Shown here piece after piece: positions 47,011-56,039 of a stretch of 58,163 bases of DNA; position 1 is the first letter of the stretch; every line of letters starts with the position of its first letter. Made by a program: the position numbers and the translations under genes. Source of the DNA: Bacteroidota bacterium (GTDB lineage: Bacteria > Bacteroidota > Bacteroidia > Flavobacteriales > Weeksellaceae); contig JAEXBA010000015.1 of assembly GCA_023457935.1 (NCBI GenBank), forward strand, positions 1 to 58,163. Direction: 5' to 3'. A model generated the notes under the pieces. The model was not told the DNA's origin, did no database searches, and saw nothing but the letters and a program-made list of their open reading frames with translations.

Positions 47011-49983
47011 GTGAAAAGAAATTTACAAAGAATCTCTGTACTTCTTCTAACGGCAGCATTCTCCATTCCGGTTGTGGCACAGGTGAAGCAGGACACTGTT
47101 CGCGAATCCAAGATTGATGAAGTGGTAGTTACCGCATTGGGAATCAAGCGTCAGGATAAATCGCTGGGTTATTCGGCAGAAAAAGTAAGCAGCGAAATAT
47201 TCGAAGAAACACAGAATAACAACTGGGCACAGTCCATGGAGGGAAAGGTTTCCAACCTTAAAATTCAAACTGCAGGCGCCGGCCCGCTTGCTTCGGCAAG
47301 AATAACACTTCGAGGCGATATCTCCATGAATATGGATAATAATTATGCTTTGATTGTTGTTGATGGTGTGCCAATGGGAAACTCAACCACAGGAACAGGA
47401 ACACCGGCATATGGTGCAGGTTCCGGAGGAGATTTACCGATTGATCTCGGTAATGGACTGAACGCCATAAATCCCGATGATATCGAAAGTGTAACTGTTT
47501 TGAAAGGTGCATCAGCTGCAGCTTTGTACGGATCACGTGCTGCCAATGGCGCAATCATGATCACAACCAAATCCGGAAAAAGCCGGAACGGTAAATTATC
47601 GGTTAGCTTCAATTCGTATTCAAGTTTCGATACCGTTTTAAAATGGCCGGATTACCAGCATGAGTATGGCCAGGGAACATTAGCAAAGAATTCCGCGGGA
47701 GAATTTTTTTATTCCTATGGAGCTTCTGCAGATGGTGTAAGTACAGGAGGGACTTCAAGTGCTTTCGGACCTAAATTTAACGGACAGAGTTATTACCAGT
47801 ACGATCCTACAGTTGAAGGCCAGAGTCTGGAAAGACAGCTTTGGAGGCCTTACAAAGACAACGTGAAAAGCTTTTGGGGAACTGGTACTACATTTTCCAA
47901 TAATGTTGCTATAGAAAACGCTAACGACAGAACAAGCTACCGTGCATCTTTAACTTATCTGAACAACAACTGGATGATGCCTAATACGGGTTTCAACCGC
48001 TTTAACTTTGGAGGTTCACTTTCTCACAAACTCAGTGATAAGTTCCGGATTTCAACGAAGTTTACCTTCAACAGAACCAATGCGGACAATCTTCCGGCAA
48101 CCGGATATAATAATCAGTCGATTTCTTATTTCATGATTTTCCAAAACCCGAATGTGGATTTGGCTTGGTATGCTCCAATCTGGAAGGAAGGCCAGTATCA
48201 GATTGATCAGATTCATCCTTTCAGTTCATTTATTGATAATCCTTACCTCATTGCATACGAAATGCTGAACGGAGTTGATAAAAGAGTTATTAATGGAAAT
48301 ATTACGGCAGATTATCAGATTAATCCAAACCTCAGTATAATGCTCCGCTCAGGAATTGAATGGCTGAATGAAGAGCGGACAACGCAGCGCCCATGGAGTT
48401 CTGCCAACTACGCAAAAGGTTTCTACCGTGAGCAGTACATCAAAAATCAGGAATACAATAATGATCTTCTTGTAACATACAAAAAGGATTTTGGTAACCT
48501 CGACTTTACAGCTTCTGCTGGTGGTGCAGTGCGTTACAACGAGTATACTATGAACGATTACCGTGCAGAAGGTCTTAAAAATCCCGGCGAGTATCAGCTT
48601 ACCAATGCGGTGTCTCTTATTACCCGGCTGCCAAGGCCAAGCGATAAACAGGTGAACTCGGTATACGGACTCATGAACTTCGGCTGGAAGGATATGGTAT
48701 TCCTTGATGTAACAGCACGTAACGACTGGAGCAGTACCCTGTCCCGGGAAAACAGATCTTATTTCTATCCTTCTGTAAGTACCAGTTATATTCTTTCCGA
48801 TATTTTCGGACTGAGAAGTAGTTTGATGAACTATTGGAAAATGCGCCTCAGCTGGGCGATGGTTGGAAATGATACAGGTCCGTACCAGCTTCAGAAATAT
48901 TATGCTGTAAGTGATTTCCCCGGTTCTATTAATACGCCCACAACCTATCCAAACCCAAATCTGAGACCGGAAAAAAACACGAATTTTGAAGGAGGAATGG
49001 ATTTCGGTCTGTTCAACAGAAGGGTGAATTACAGCTTTACGCTCTATCAGAATTATACCGAGGATCAGATTATCCAGATTCCTGTTCTTTATGAAAGTGG
49101 TTATTCGCACAGAATTATTAACGGTGGAAAAATCCGGAACCGGGGAATTGAAATGTCTTTGAATACCATCCCTGTAAAAACGAACAATTTTCAGTGGAAT
49201 CTTGATGCCAACTGGTCCATGAACCGTAACAGAATTATGACGCTTCCGGATGCTGTAGGAAATGAGCCATATACAATGGCTTCGGTGGGTGGCGTTGTGT
49301 ACTTCAATGCAGTTGTGGGAGGTTCGCTCGGAGATCTTTATGGATTTAAGCTGCTTCGTGCTCCGGACGGCCAGGTGATTTATGGTGAAAACGGGCTTCC
49401 AGCGAGGCCAAGCAGAATTGAAAAAGTTGGAAATGCTTTTGCCAGGTGGCGTGCAGGTTTACAGAATGAATTCCGTTATAAGAACATATCGGTAAGTTTT
49501 TCATTTGACGGACAATATGGCGGAATGGCGTATTCGCAGTCGCACCATAAGATGTCGGAGCAGGGTAAACTGAAGCATACTTTAGTTGGTCGTGATAATC
49601 CGGGCGGAATGATTGTGGGGCAGGGAGTTATACAGAATGCAGACGGATCTTTCAGTCCGAATACCAAAGCAGTAACACTTTCCTCTTATTATGGTGATTA
49701 TTTCCGTCGTGCCAATGTGGAAACCAATACTTTCGATACTTCATTCATTAAACTTCGTGATGCAAGAATTGGGTACAGTTTTCCTAAATCCATTGTTTCA
49801 TCAATGAATCTCACTGATTTTTCCATCGCCCTTTTCGGTAAAAACCTGTGGATGTGGACCGAGTTTCCGCTGTTTGATCCGGAAGTGGCAACCCTTGATG
49901 ATTCAACAATTACACCAGGTGTCGAAATCGGGCAGTTGCCTACCGCAAGAACAGTTGGCGTTCAGCTGAATGTAAAATTTTAA
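47011..49983 (+). CDS. SusC-like TonB-dependent outer-membrane transporter
   Basis: 990-residue outer-membrane beta-barrel transporter of the SusC/RagA family. Signal peptide 1-24 (ends IPVVAQ). Unlike most SusC proteins it has no carboxypeptidase-regulatory-like domain: the plug begins directly after the signal (IDEVVVTALGIKRQDKSLGYS). Plug motifs: LRGDISMNMDNNYALIVVDGVPMGN (split) and VTVLKGASAAALYGSRAANGAIMITTKSG (split). The barrel ends in the terminal aromatic strand RTVGVQLNVKF. Start codon is GTG (MKRNLQ), with a weak AG-rich ribosome site. First gene of a four-gene operon with SusD, a glycerophosphodiesterase and a metallophosphoesterase; it should import their product using TonB energy. 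Confidence 0.92.
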   Translation: MKRNLQRISVLLLTAAFSIPVVAQVKQDTVRESKIDEVVVTALGIKRQDKSLGYSAEKVSSEIFEETQNNNWAQSMEGKVSNLKIQTAGAGPLASARITLRGDISMNMDNNYALIVVDGVPMGNSTTGTGTPAYGAGSGGDLPIDLGNGLNAINPDDIESVTVLKGASAAALYGSRAANGAIMITTKSGKSRNGKLSVSFNSYSSFDTVLKWPDYQHEYGQGTLAKNSAGEFFYSYGASADGVSTGGTSSAFGPKFNGQSYYQYDPTVEGQSLERQLWRPYKDNVKSFWGTGTTFSNNVAIENANDRTSYRASLTYLNNNWMMPNTGFNRFNFGGSLSHKLSDKFRISTKFTFNRTNADNLPATGYNNQSISYFMIFQNPNVDLAWYAPIWKEGQYQIDQIHPFSSFIDNPYLIAYEMLNGVDKRVINGNITADYQINPNLSIMLRSGIEWLNEERTTQRPWSSANYAKGFYREQYIKNQEYNNDLLVTYKKDFGNLDFTASAGGAVRYNEYTMNDYRAEGLKNPGEYQLTNAVSLITRLPRPSDKQVNSVYGLMNFGWKDMVFLDVTARNDWSSTLSRENRSYFYPSVSTSYILSDIFGLRSSLMNYWKMRLSWAMVGNDTGPYQLQKYYAVSDFPGSINTPTTYPNPNLRPEKNTNFEGGMDFGLFNRRVNYSFTLYQNYTEDQIIQIPVLYESGYSHRIINGGKIRNRGIEMSLNTIPVKTNNFQWNLDANWSMNRNRIMTLPDAVGNEPYTMASVGGVVYFNAVVGGSLGDLYGFKLLRAPDGQVIYGENGLPARPSRIEKVGNAFARWRAGLQNEFRYKNISVSFSFDGQYGGMAYSQSHHKMSEQGKLKHTLVGRDNPGGMIVGQGVIQNADGSFSPNTKAVTLSSYYGDYFRRANVETNTFDTSFIKLRDARIGYSFPKSIVSSMNLTDFSIALFGKNLWMWTEFPLFDPEVATLDDSTITPGVEIGQLPTARTVGVQLNVKF

Positions 49984-50001
49984 AAAGAAAAAAGTAAAGA
50001 A

Positions 50002-51453
50002 ATGAAAAATATACTTCTTATTTTAAGTGTTTCTATTGCAGCGTTTTCGTTGAATTCCTGCAGCCGGAATTTTGAAGAAATCAATACCGATACAAGCCGG
50101 ATTACGAAACCTTCTGCAGGGAGTTTGCTTGTGCCTGTTCAGTACAATATGGCTTCTTATGGATACAACCGTGCAGATGATTTTACGTTTGATATCATGC
50201 AGGTAGCATTACCGTTTCCAAATGAAGGTAATACGGTAAGCCGTTATTACTTAACAGAAAGTACGGGCAATGGCTATTGGAATACGTCGTACCGCTGGCT
50301 GAAAGCTGTAAAAGAAATGCGCACTTATGCGGAGCAGGAGAACAGCGCAAATTATACCGCAATATCAATGATTCTGAATGCGTGGATAACGGCTAACCTC
50401 ACTGATGCGTTTGGAGATATTCCTTATTCGGAAGCGCTTCGTCTTGAGGAAGACATTCAAAAACCGAAATTTGATCATCAGAAAGATATTTATGTGAGTC
50501 TCCTGGATGATCTGAAAAATGCGAACGCAATGCTGGATGTAGCACAGAAGCTGCCGGAAGAAGATATCTTTTATCATGCAAATACCGCGGCAGATGGAAT
50601 AACGAAGTGGAAAAAATTTGCCAATTCACTCTCGTTGCGTTTGCTGACGAGAATTCTGAACAGAAACGGTGAGGTAAATGTTTATCAGCGCATTCAGGAA
50701 ATTGTAAACAATCCTGCAACTTATCCGGTTTTTCAGAACAACGAGGAAGGTGCAACAATGGATATTTCCGGCGTAGCGCCCTATCTGCCGCCTATTGCGC
50801 GTCCGCAGGACTTTACTTCTTACCGGGCAGCAGGAGAATTTTTTGTAGATATCCTGAATGATAATAATGACCCGCGCCGTTCCAAATTCTTTTCACAGGC
50901 GAAAAGTATTCCGGATAATGTTAATATCGGTTACCAGGGAGCACCTTCCGGTTATGCACCGGGCACTGTATTCAGTTATCAGCCTTCAAACATGAATCAG
51001 AATCTCGCGAAAGCACCGCTAAAAGTTTTGGTAATGCCTTATACTGAACTGCAGTTTATTCTGGCAGAACTTTCCTTTAAAGGGATCATCGGTGGAAACA
51101 CGCAGACCTATTATGAAAACGGTGTGAAAGCTGCCGTTGAGCAGTGGGGAAATACTGTTCCGGCAAATTATTTTGCCAATCCTAATGTTGCTTATAACGG
51201 TACACTGGAAAGAATTATGACTCAAAAGTATGTCGCATTGTTTTTCGTGGATCACCAGCAGTGGTACGAACAAAGGAGAACAGGGTTGCCGGTTATGCCG
51301 GATAATGGCGGACTTCAGAACAGTGGGCAGATGCCGCAGAGAATGATGTATCCAACCAACCCAAGAATTCTGAATACAGAAAATTACAATGCAGCAGTAC
51401 AGCAGATGGGTGGAGATGATATCAATGTGAAAATGTGGTGGAACAAACCTTAA
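50002..51453 (+). CDS. SusD/RagB-like outer-membrane lipoprotein
   Basis: 483-residue surface lipoprotein, the substrate-capturing lid of the SusC transporter. Lipobox LNSC with Cys20. The mature chain begins NFEEINTDTSRI, typical of the SusD-like_2 subtype that accompanies transporters other than starch; TPR-like helices follow (YWNTSYRWLKAVKEMRTYAE; ANLTDAFGDIPYSEALR, the conserved loop before the TPRs). It is 18 bases after SusC. The ligand cannot be read from sequence, but the downstream phosphodiesterase and phosphatase suggest an organophosphate rather than a glycan. Confidence 0.92.
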   Translation: MKNILLILSVSIAAFSLNSCSRNFEEINTDTSRITKPSAGSLLVPVQYNMASYGYNRADDFTFDIMQVALPFPNEGNTVSRYYLTESTGNGYWNTSYRWLKAVKEMRTYAEQENSANYTAISMILNAWITANLTDAFGDIPYSEALRLEEDIQKPKFDHQKDIYVSLLDDLKNANAMLDVAQKLPEEDIFYHANTAADGITKWKKFANSLSLRLLTRILNRNGEVNVYQRIQEIVNNPATYPVFQNNEEGATMDISGVAPYLPPIARPQDFTSYRAAGEFFVDILNDNNDPRRSKFFSQAKSIPDNVNIGYQGAPSGYAPGTVFSYQPSNMNQNLAKAPLKVLVMPYTELQFILAELSFKGIIGGNTQTYYENGVKAAVEQWGNTVPANYFANPNVAYNGTLERIMTQKYVALFFVDHQQWYEQRRTGLPVMPDNGGLQNSGQMPQRMMYPTNPRILNTENYNAAVQQMGGDDINVKMWWNKP

Positions 51454-51455
51454 TC

Positions 51456-52205
51456 ATGAAATACTTATCTTTATTATTCCTTCTTTTATCTTTTGTATTG
51501 AAAGCGCAGACTGAAATAATTGCCCATCGCGGATTCTGGAAAATCCAGCCTGAAACCACTGAAAATTCCCTGAAAGCATTGGATAATGCAATAGATTTGG
51601 GCGTTTACGGTTCTGAATTCGATGTGAGGATGAGCAAAGACGGAAAGTTGCTTGTCAACCATGATGAGCATCACGGCGAAATGGAAATTTCAGAAACCGA
51701 TTATTCAGATTTGAAAAAACTTCGGCTCTCGAACGGTGAAAAAATTCCGACGCTTAAAAAATACCTGAAATTTGGCCGCAAACATGATGAGGTGAAAATG
51801 ATTGTTGAACTGAAGCCGGCAAAGACCAGGGAACTCGAAGATGAAATGGTGGAGCAGGCGCTGAGTCTGATTGAAAAGCTGCGAATGGAAAATCAGTGCG
51901 AATTCATCTCGTTTTCAATTAATATCTGCCAAGAAATCAAGCGGCTGAAACCACAGGCAAAAGTGCAGTATCTGAACGGCGATCTTTCCCCGCAGGAACT
52001 GAAAAACATGAATATCGACGGTTTGGATTACCATTATAAAATTCTGTTGGAGAAAAACCCGACCTGGATCGAAGAAGCAAATAAACTCGGATTAATCACC
52101 AATTCATGGACGGTGAATGATCCTGATATATTCAGAAAACTCAAAGAAATGGGAATCGGATTTATAACCACCAATGTTCCCGACCAATTCTTAAAAATAA
52201 ATTAG
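51456..52205 (+). CDS. Exported glycerophosphodiester phosphodiesterase
   Basis: 249-residue GDPD, which splits glycerophosphodiesters such as glycerophosphocholine into an alcohol and glycerol-3-phosphate. Signal peptide 1-17 (ends VLKAQ), so it acts in the periplasm or outside. TIM-barrel active-site motifs: HRG (His24, Arg25), ETTENS around residues 33-38, EFDVRMSKDG with Glu54 and Asp56 as metal ligands, and NHD (His69). ATG 51456 is 2 bases after the SusD stop; an upstream in-frame start would lie in SusD and lacks the signal-peptide position. Third gene of the SusCD operon, followed 1 base later by the phosphoesterase gene. Confidence 0.9.
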   Translation: MKYLSLLFLLLSFVLKAQTEIIAHRGFWKIQPETTENSLKALDNAIDLGVYGSEFDVRMSKDGKLLVNHDEHHGEMEISETDYSDLKKLRLSNGEKIPTLKKYLKFGRKHDEVKMIVELKPAKTRELEDEMVEQALSLIEKLRMENQCEFISFSINICQEIKRLKPQAKVQYLNGDLSPQELKNMNIDGLDYHYKILLEKNPTWIEEANKLGLITNSWTVNDPDIFRKLKEMGIGFITTNVPDQFLKIN

Positions 52206-52206
52206 T

Positions 52207-53790
52207 ATGAAACTAAAAATAATAGTGCTGGCTCTTTGTCCGTGGCTTTTCTTCGCACAGAATTCAGTTTCCGGAACGGTTTACGAAGATGCCAACAGAA
52301 ATTCTGTACTGGACCGCCGCGAGAAAGGAATTGCCAATGTAGCAGTTTCAAATGGAGTAGAAGTGGTTCTTACCGATAAGAACGGACGCTATACCTTGCC
52401 GGTTTACGGAGATCATATTGTGTTTGTAGTAAAACCGGCCGATTACCAAACGAAAATCAATAAGAACAACCTGCCGGAATTTTATTATAACCATAAACCT
52501 GCCGGCTCTCCGTCTGATTTTCAATACCAGGGGGTTTCTGCAACCGGTGCCATGCCTAAAGTCCTTAATTTTCCACTTTACAGGAAAAATGAAAGCCGCG
52601 ATTTTCAGATTCTTGTATTTGGCGATCCGCAGCCGTACAATTTAAAAGAAATTGACTATTTCCGCCGTGGCATAATCAATGAAGTTAAAAACAACAGAAA
52701 AGAAGCGGTATTCGGTATTTCTCTCGGAGATTTGGTAGGAGATGATCTAACGCTGCATCAGCCGTATATTGATGCTGTAAAAGAAGTGGGCTTGCCGTGG
52801 TATAATGTGATGGGAAATCATGATATGAACTACGAGGCAAAGGAAGACCGTCTTTCTGATGAAACTTTTGAAGCTAATTTCGGTCCGGCCAATTACTCTT
52901 TCAATTATGGTAATGTCCATTTTCTGATATTGGACGACATTCTGTATCCGGATCCGCGCGACGGAAAGGGATACTGGGGTGGTTTCCGTGCTGATCAGCT
53001 GAAATTTATTGAGAACGATCTAAAGCTGGTTGATAAAAATAAACTTGTTGTGCTTTCTTTTCATATTCAGATGACCGCCGAAAGAGAAGGAGAGAGCCAT
53101 TTTAGAACTGAAGACCGTCAGAAGCTTTTTGATATCCTTAAACCGTTTGAGAATGTTCTGATGATGTCGGCACATACCCATAAACAGACGCAGCTTTTTT
53201 ACGGTAAAAGCGAAGGCTGGGAGGGTGTTAAGGAACTCCATGAAATTAATATGGGAACCACTTCCGGCGACTGGTATTCAGGTGAAGTAAATGCTCAGGG
53301 AGTGCCCGTATCCACAATGCGCGACGGTACTTACAGAGGTTATTCCTTTATTAATTTTAATGATAATAAATACAGGGTCCAGTATAAAGTGGCGGGAGAG
53401 CCGGAGGATTTTATGATGAAACTTCATGTTCCGAAGGTTATTTCAAAAACGAGAAGTTCGGCAAGAATTTTTGTGAACTTCTTCACTGGCAGCGAGAAAG
53501 ATCTTGTAGAATACCGAATTGACGATGGCGAATGGAAAAAAATGAACTTTTCCAAAACCGTTGATCCTCAGTATATGCTTTCTGTCTTTAAGTGGGACAG
53601 TGCCGAGAATCTTTATAATGGAAGGCGGCCGTCTAATCCCGAACCGTCCAACCATATCTGGAATGCCGGTTTCGGAAGAAATCTGACAGTCGGTAGGCAT
53701 ACGGTGGAAGTCCGTGCTACAGATATGTACGGTAAAACATTTACCGCTAAAGAACAGTTTGAAGTTCAGGAACTCAAACCGATCCCTTAA
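52207..53790 (+). CDS. Exported calcineurin-like metallophosphoesterase with N-terminal beta domain
   Basis: 527-residue exported phosphoesterase. Signal peptide 1-18 (ends WLFFAQ). Residues 20-125 are a SdrD-B/carboxypeptidase-regulatory-like beta domain (SGTVYEDANRNSVLDRREKGI). The catalytic domain follows: FGDPQPY (Asp140), ISLGDLVGDD (Asp175), GNHD (203-206), SFHIQ and AHTHKQ, the metal ligands of the two-metal calcineurin fold. The C terminus (from about 395) is a further beta domain that should bind substrate or the cell surface. The start is 1 base after the GDPD stop. In this operon it could remove the phosphate left by the phosphodiesterase. A terminator follows. Confidence 0.9.
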   Translation: MKLKIIVLALCPWLFFAQNSVSGTVYEDANRNSVLDRREKGIANVAVSNGVEVVLTDKNGRYTLPVYGDHIVFVVKPADYQTKINKNNLPEFYYNHKPAGSPSDFQYQGVSATGAMPKVLNFPLYRKNESRDFQILVFGDPQPYNLKEIDYFRRGIINEVKNNRKEAVFGISLGDLVGDDLTLHQPYIDAVKEVGLPWYNVMGNHDMNYEAKEDRLSDETFEANFGPANYSFNYGNVHFLILDDILYPDPRDGKGYWGGFRADQLKFIENDLKLVDKNKLVVLSFHIQMTAEREGESHFRTEDRQKLFDILKPFENVLMMSAHTHKQTQLFYGKSEGWEGVKELHEINMGTTSGDWYSGEVNAQGVPVSTMRDGTYRGYSFINFNDNKYRVQYKVAGEPEDFMMKLHVPKVISKTRSSARIFVNFFTGSEKDLVEYRIDDGEWKKMNFSKTVDPQYMLSVFKWDSAENLYNGRRPSNPEPSNHIWNAGFGRNLTVGRHTVEVRATDMYGKTFTAKEQFEVQELKPIP

Positions 53791-53815
53791 AACTACTTTT
53801 TACTTTTTATTTCTG

Positions 53816-53850
53816 AAGCTGGTTTCATTTATTTGAAGCCGGCTTTTTTT
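53816..53850 (+). terminator. Terminator of the SusCD operon
   Basis: 12-bp stem from AAGCTGGTTTCA and TGAAGCCGGCTT (with G-T pairs), followed by seven T. Confidence 0.82.
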
Positions 53851-53886
53851 ATCACGGCTTCAGGTAGCGGACGGCATTTATTTTAA

Positions 53887-53894
53887 TACTTTTG
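53887..53894 (+). promoter_or_regulatory. -7 box (TACTTTTG) for prmA
   Basis: TACTTTTG, 14 bases before the ATG at 53909; no clear -33. Confidence 0.5.
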
Positions 53895-53908
53895 CAAAAA
53901 TTTTTCAC

Positions 53909-54736
53909 ATGCAGAACTATCTGGAATTCAACTTTAAAATTCAGCCCTTGCAGCCATGGAACGAAATTCTGATGGCCGAACTGATTGAAATCGGTTTTGA
54001 CAGCTTCACTGAAGAGCACGACGGTATTCTGGCGTATATCCAGAAAGATTTTTTCAATGAAGATGAACTTAAAAATGTAGGTCTGCTGATTTCTGAAGAA
54101 GTGAACATTACCTATGATTTTCAGGAAATGCCGAACATCAACTGGAATGAAGAATGGGAAAAGAATTTCCAGCCGATTAATGTTGCAGATAAAGTCTATA
54201 TCCGTGCAGACTTCCATGAGCCTTCTGAAACGATGCATGAAATCGTGATTACACCGAAAATGTCTTTCGGAACAGGCCATCATCCGACCACACATTTAAT
54301 GGTTCAGCAGATGCTGGAAATGGATTTCGAAGGAAAAACAGTTCTGGATATGGGTTGCGGAACTTCGGTTTTGGCCATTTTTGCCAAGCAGAAAGGTGCT
54401 GACAGAGTGGTGGCGATCGATATTGATGAATGGTCGGTGACGAATTCTGTGGAAAATGCTGGGAAAAATGGAGTGGAACTGGATATTTCCCAGGGAACAG
54501 CTGAAAATCTTGGCGCCGAAAAATTTGATATTATCCTGGCGAACATCAACCGCAATATTCTGATTTCGGATATACCGACGTATGTTTCGGTGCTGAACGA
54601 CGGTGGCCAGCTGCTGCTGTCCGGACTCTGTTTCTTCGATGTGGACGATATTCTGGAAGTCTGCACCGAAAACGGACTGAAACTCACCAACAGGCAACAG
54701 CGCGAAGAATGGATGTCGCTGCTTCTGGAGAAATAA
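53909..54736 (+). CDS. prmA: Ribosomal protein L11 methyltransferase
   Basis: 275-residue SAM-dependent methyltransferase that trimethylates ribosomal protein L11. N-terminal substrate-binding domain (1-90), then the Rossmann methyltransferase with motif I VLDMGCGTSVLAIFAKQKG (split at about 145-163), the acidic end of strand 2 in AIDIDEW, and LANINRN (the NP-type motif), plus the family-specific PKMSFGTGHHPTTH (about 115-128). Length fits. It stands alone with a -7 box; no terminator is visible before the convergent glycosyltransferase gene. Confidence 0.93.
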   Translation: MQNYLEFNFKIQPLQPWNEILMAELIEIGFDSFTEEHDGILAYIQKDFFNEDELKNVGLLISEEVNITYDFQEMPNINWNEEWEKNFQPINVADKVYIRADFHEPSETMHEIVITPKMSFGTGHHPTTHLMVQQMLEMDFEGKTVLDMGCGTSVLAIFAKQKGADRVVAIDIDEWSVTNSVENAGKNGVELDISQGTAENLGAEKFDIILANINRNILISDIPTYVSVLNDGGQLLLSGLCFFDVDDILEVCTENGLKLTNRQQREEWMSLLLEK

Positions 54737-54798
54737 ATTCAATCAGTATAACACTTGTTCGAAACTCTGGATAACTCAATCAATGGGCGGAAAATATT

Positions 54799-56007
54799 CT
54801 AAGGCAATTTTCTGTTCTTTTCCTCAATCCATCTGCTCATATATTTGGTGGAATTAAGGGAATGATGCTGCAGAATCTGGCCTAAATAATGTCGGTTCCG
54901 GTGTTCCTGTAAATGGGATGAAATTGTATCGGTTTTAGCAATGAGCTGCTTCTCAAACTTATTCTTATTGAAAATTTCCTCAATAATCCGGTAGCCATTC
55001 TGCTGTGAGTGGTTCCAGGTTTCTTCATTTGAATACAGTTCCGAAGCTTTTTCGGCAAAACCTTCTTCTGAATCGTCAATAAAACCGTTCCAGTCCAGAT
55101 TTCCGTGCATCGCTTCAGCGCCAACAGTAGAGGTTGCATTTGGAATTCCGTACCTCATGCTTTCCCAGAGCTTGCCTTTTAAACCTGCGCCAAAAGGAAT
55201 CGGAGCCAGTAAAACGCGGTAATTGTCAAAAATCTCTTCAACTGATTCTGCGCGGCCTTTAATGATGAAACCTTCTTGTTCATTGTGGAGTTGGAAAACC
55301 TTGTCGGAAGCGTAAGCGCCATAGATATGAAGTTCGGTGCCGGGAAGTTTTCTGCGGATCTTCGGCCATATCTTTTTTAACCGAAGAACCGTTTGCCAGT
55401 TCGGTTCGTGAAGGAAGTTGCCGATGCTGACAAAATTCCTGCGTTCTGTAAAACTTTTTGCGGTTTTCTCAGATTTATATCCAACAAAAGGAATGTAAAA
55501 AAGCAGATCTTCATTCACGAGGAAGGTTTCGGTAAGTAGCTGAAACTCGAATTCAGAAATAATCAGCGACAGATCACACCGAAGTATTGAGGCCATTTCT
55601 CTTTTAAAGAAATCATTCAGTAAATCACGGTGAACCGGTTCGCGCCGTTCAGTAAATGCTTTCCGCCGGCCTTCTCTCAGGAAATGCAGGTCTTCGGTGT
55701 CCAGAATCTTCACGGCTTCCGGACAGTTTTCCGAAACACGCCAGCCGAACTGCTCTTCCGTCACAAAACGGTCAAACAGAACCAGATCGGGGTTCAGTTC
55801 TCTGATCAGTTTATCAAAGGAAGAATTATTGATGTCGATTTTCCGGAATTTAATTTTCTCTGAAAAATCAACATTGGCAGCCGACGTCAGAAAAGTAATG
55901 CGGTATCCGTTTGCCCTGAAGATTTCCATGAGCTGCAGCATTCTGCTTCCTGCTGCAGTGGAAGCCGGCTCAGGAATAACGAGTCCGATAATCACCAGAT
56001 GTTTCAT
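54799..56007 (-). CDS. Glycosyltransferase (GT4-like), first of an inverted paralogous pair
   Basis: 402-residue cytosolic glycosyltransferase of the GT-B type. N-terminal Rossmann-like part with MKHLVIIGLVIPEPASTAAG, RITFLTSAANVDFS and VLFDRFVTEEQFGW; the C-terminal half holds the donor site: FVSIGNFLHEPNWQTVLRLKKIWP (split), ELHIYGAYASDKV, APIPFGAGLKGKLWESMRYGIPNATS (split) with the E-x7-E-like pattern of GT4. No membrane segment. Nearly the same protein begins at 57543 on the opposite strand. It is downstream of the amidase gene, separated by a terminator. Acceptor unknown; a surface polysaccharide is likely. Confidence 0.83.
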   Translation of the reverse strand: MKHLVIIGLVIPEPASTAAGSRMLQLMEIFRANGYRITFLTSAANVDFSEKIKFRKIDINNSSFDKLIRELNPDLVLFDRFVTEEQFGWRVSENCPEAVKILDTEDLHFLREGRRKAFTERREPVHRDLLNDFFKREMASILRCDLSLIISEFEFQLLTETFLVNEDLLFYIPFVGYKSEKTAKSFTERRNFVSIGNFLHEPNWQTVLRLKKIWPKIRRKLPGTELHIYGAYASDKVFQLHNEQEGFIIKGRAESVEEIFDNYRVLLAPIPFGAGLKGKLWESMRYGIPNATSTVGAEAMHGNLDWNGFIDDSEEGFAEKASELYSNEETWNHSQQNGYRIIEEIFNKNKFEKQLIAKTDTISSHLQEHRNRHYLGQILQHHSLNSTKYMSRWIEEKNRKLP

Positions 56008-56037
56008 TCAAAAAAAGCACTCCGTGAAGTGCTTTGC
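56008..56037 (-). terminator. Terminator between amidase and glycosyltransferase
   Basis: 8-bp stem AAAGCACT / AGTGCTTT with a 6-base loop; the T run on the minus strand follows (A run at about 56010-56016). Confidence 0.75.
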
Positions 56038-56039
56038 TT

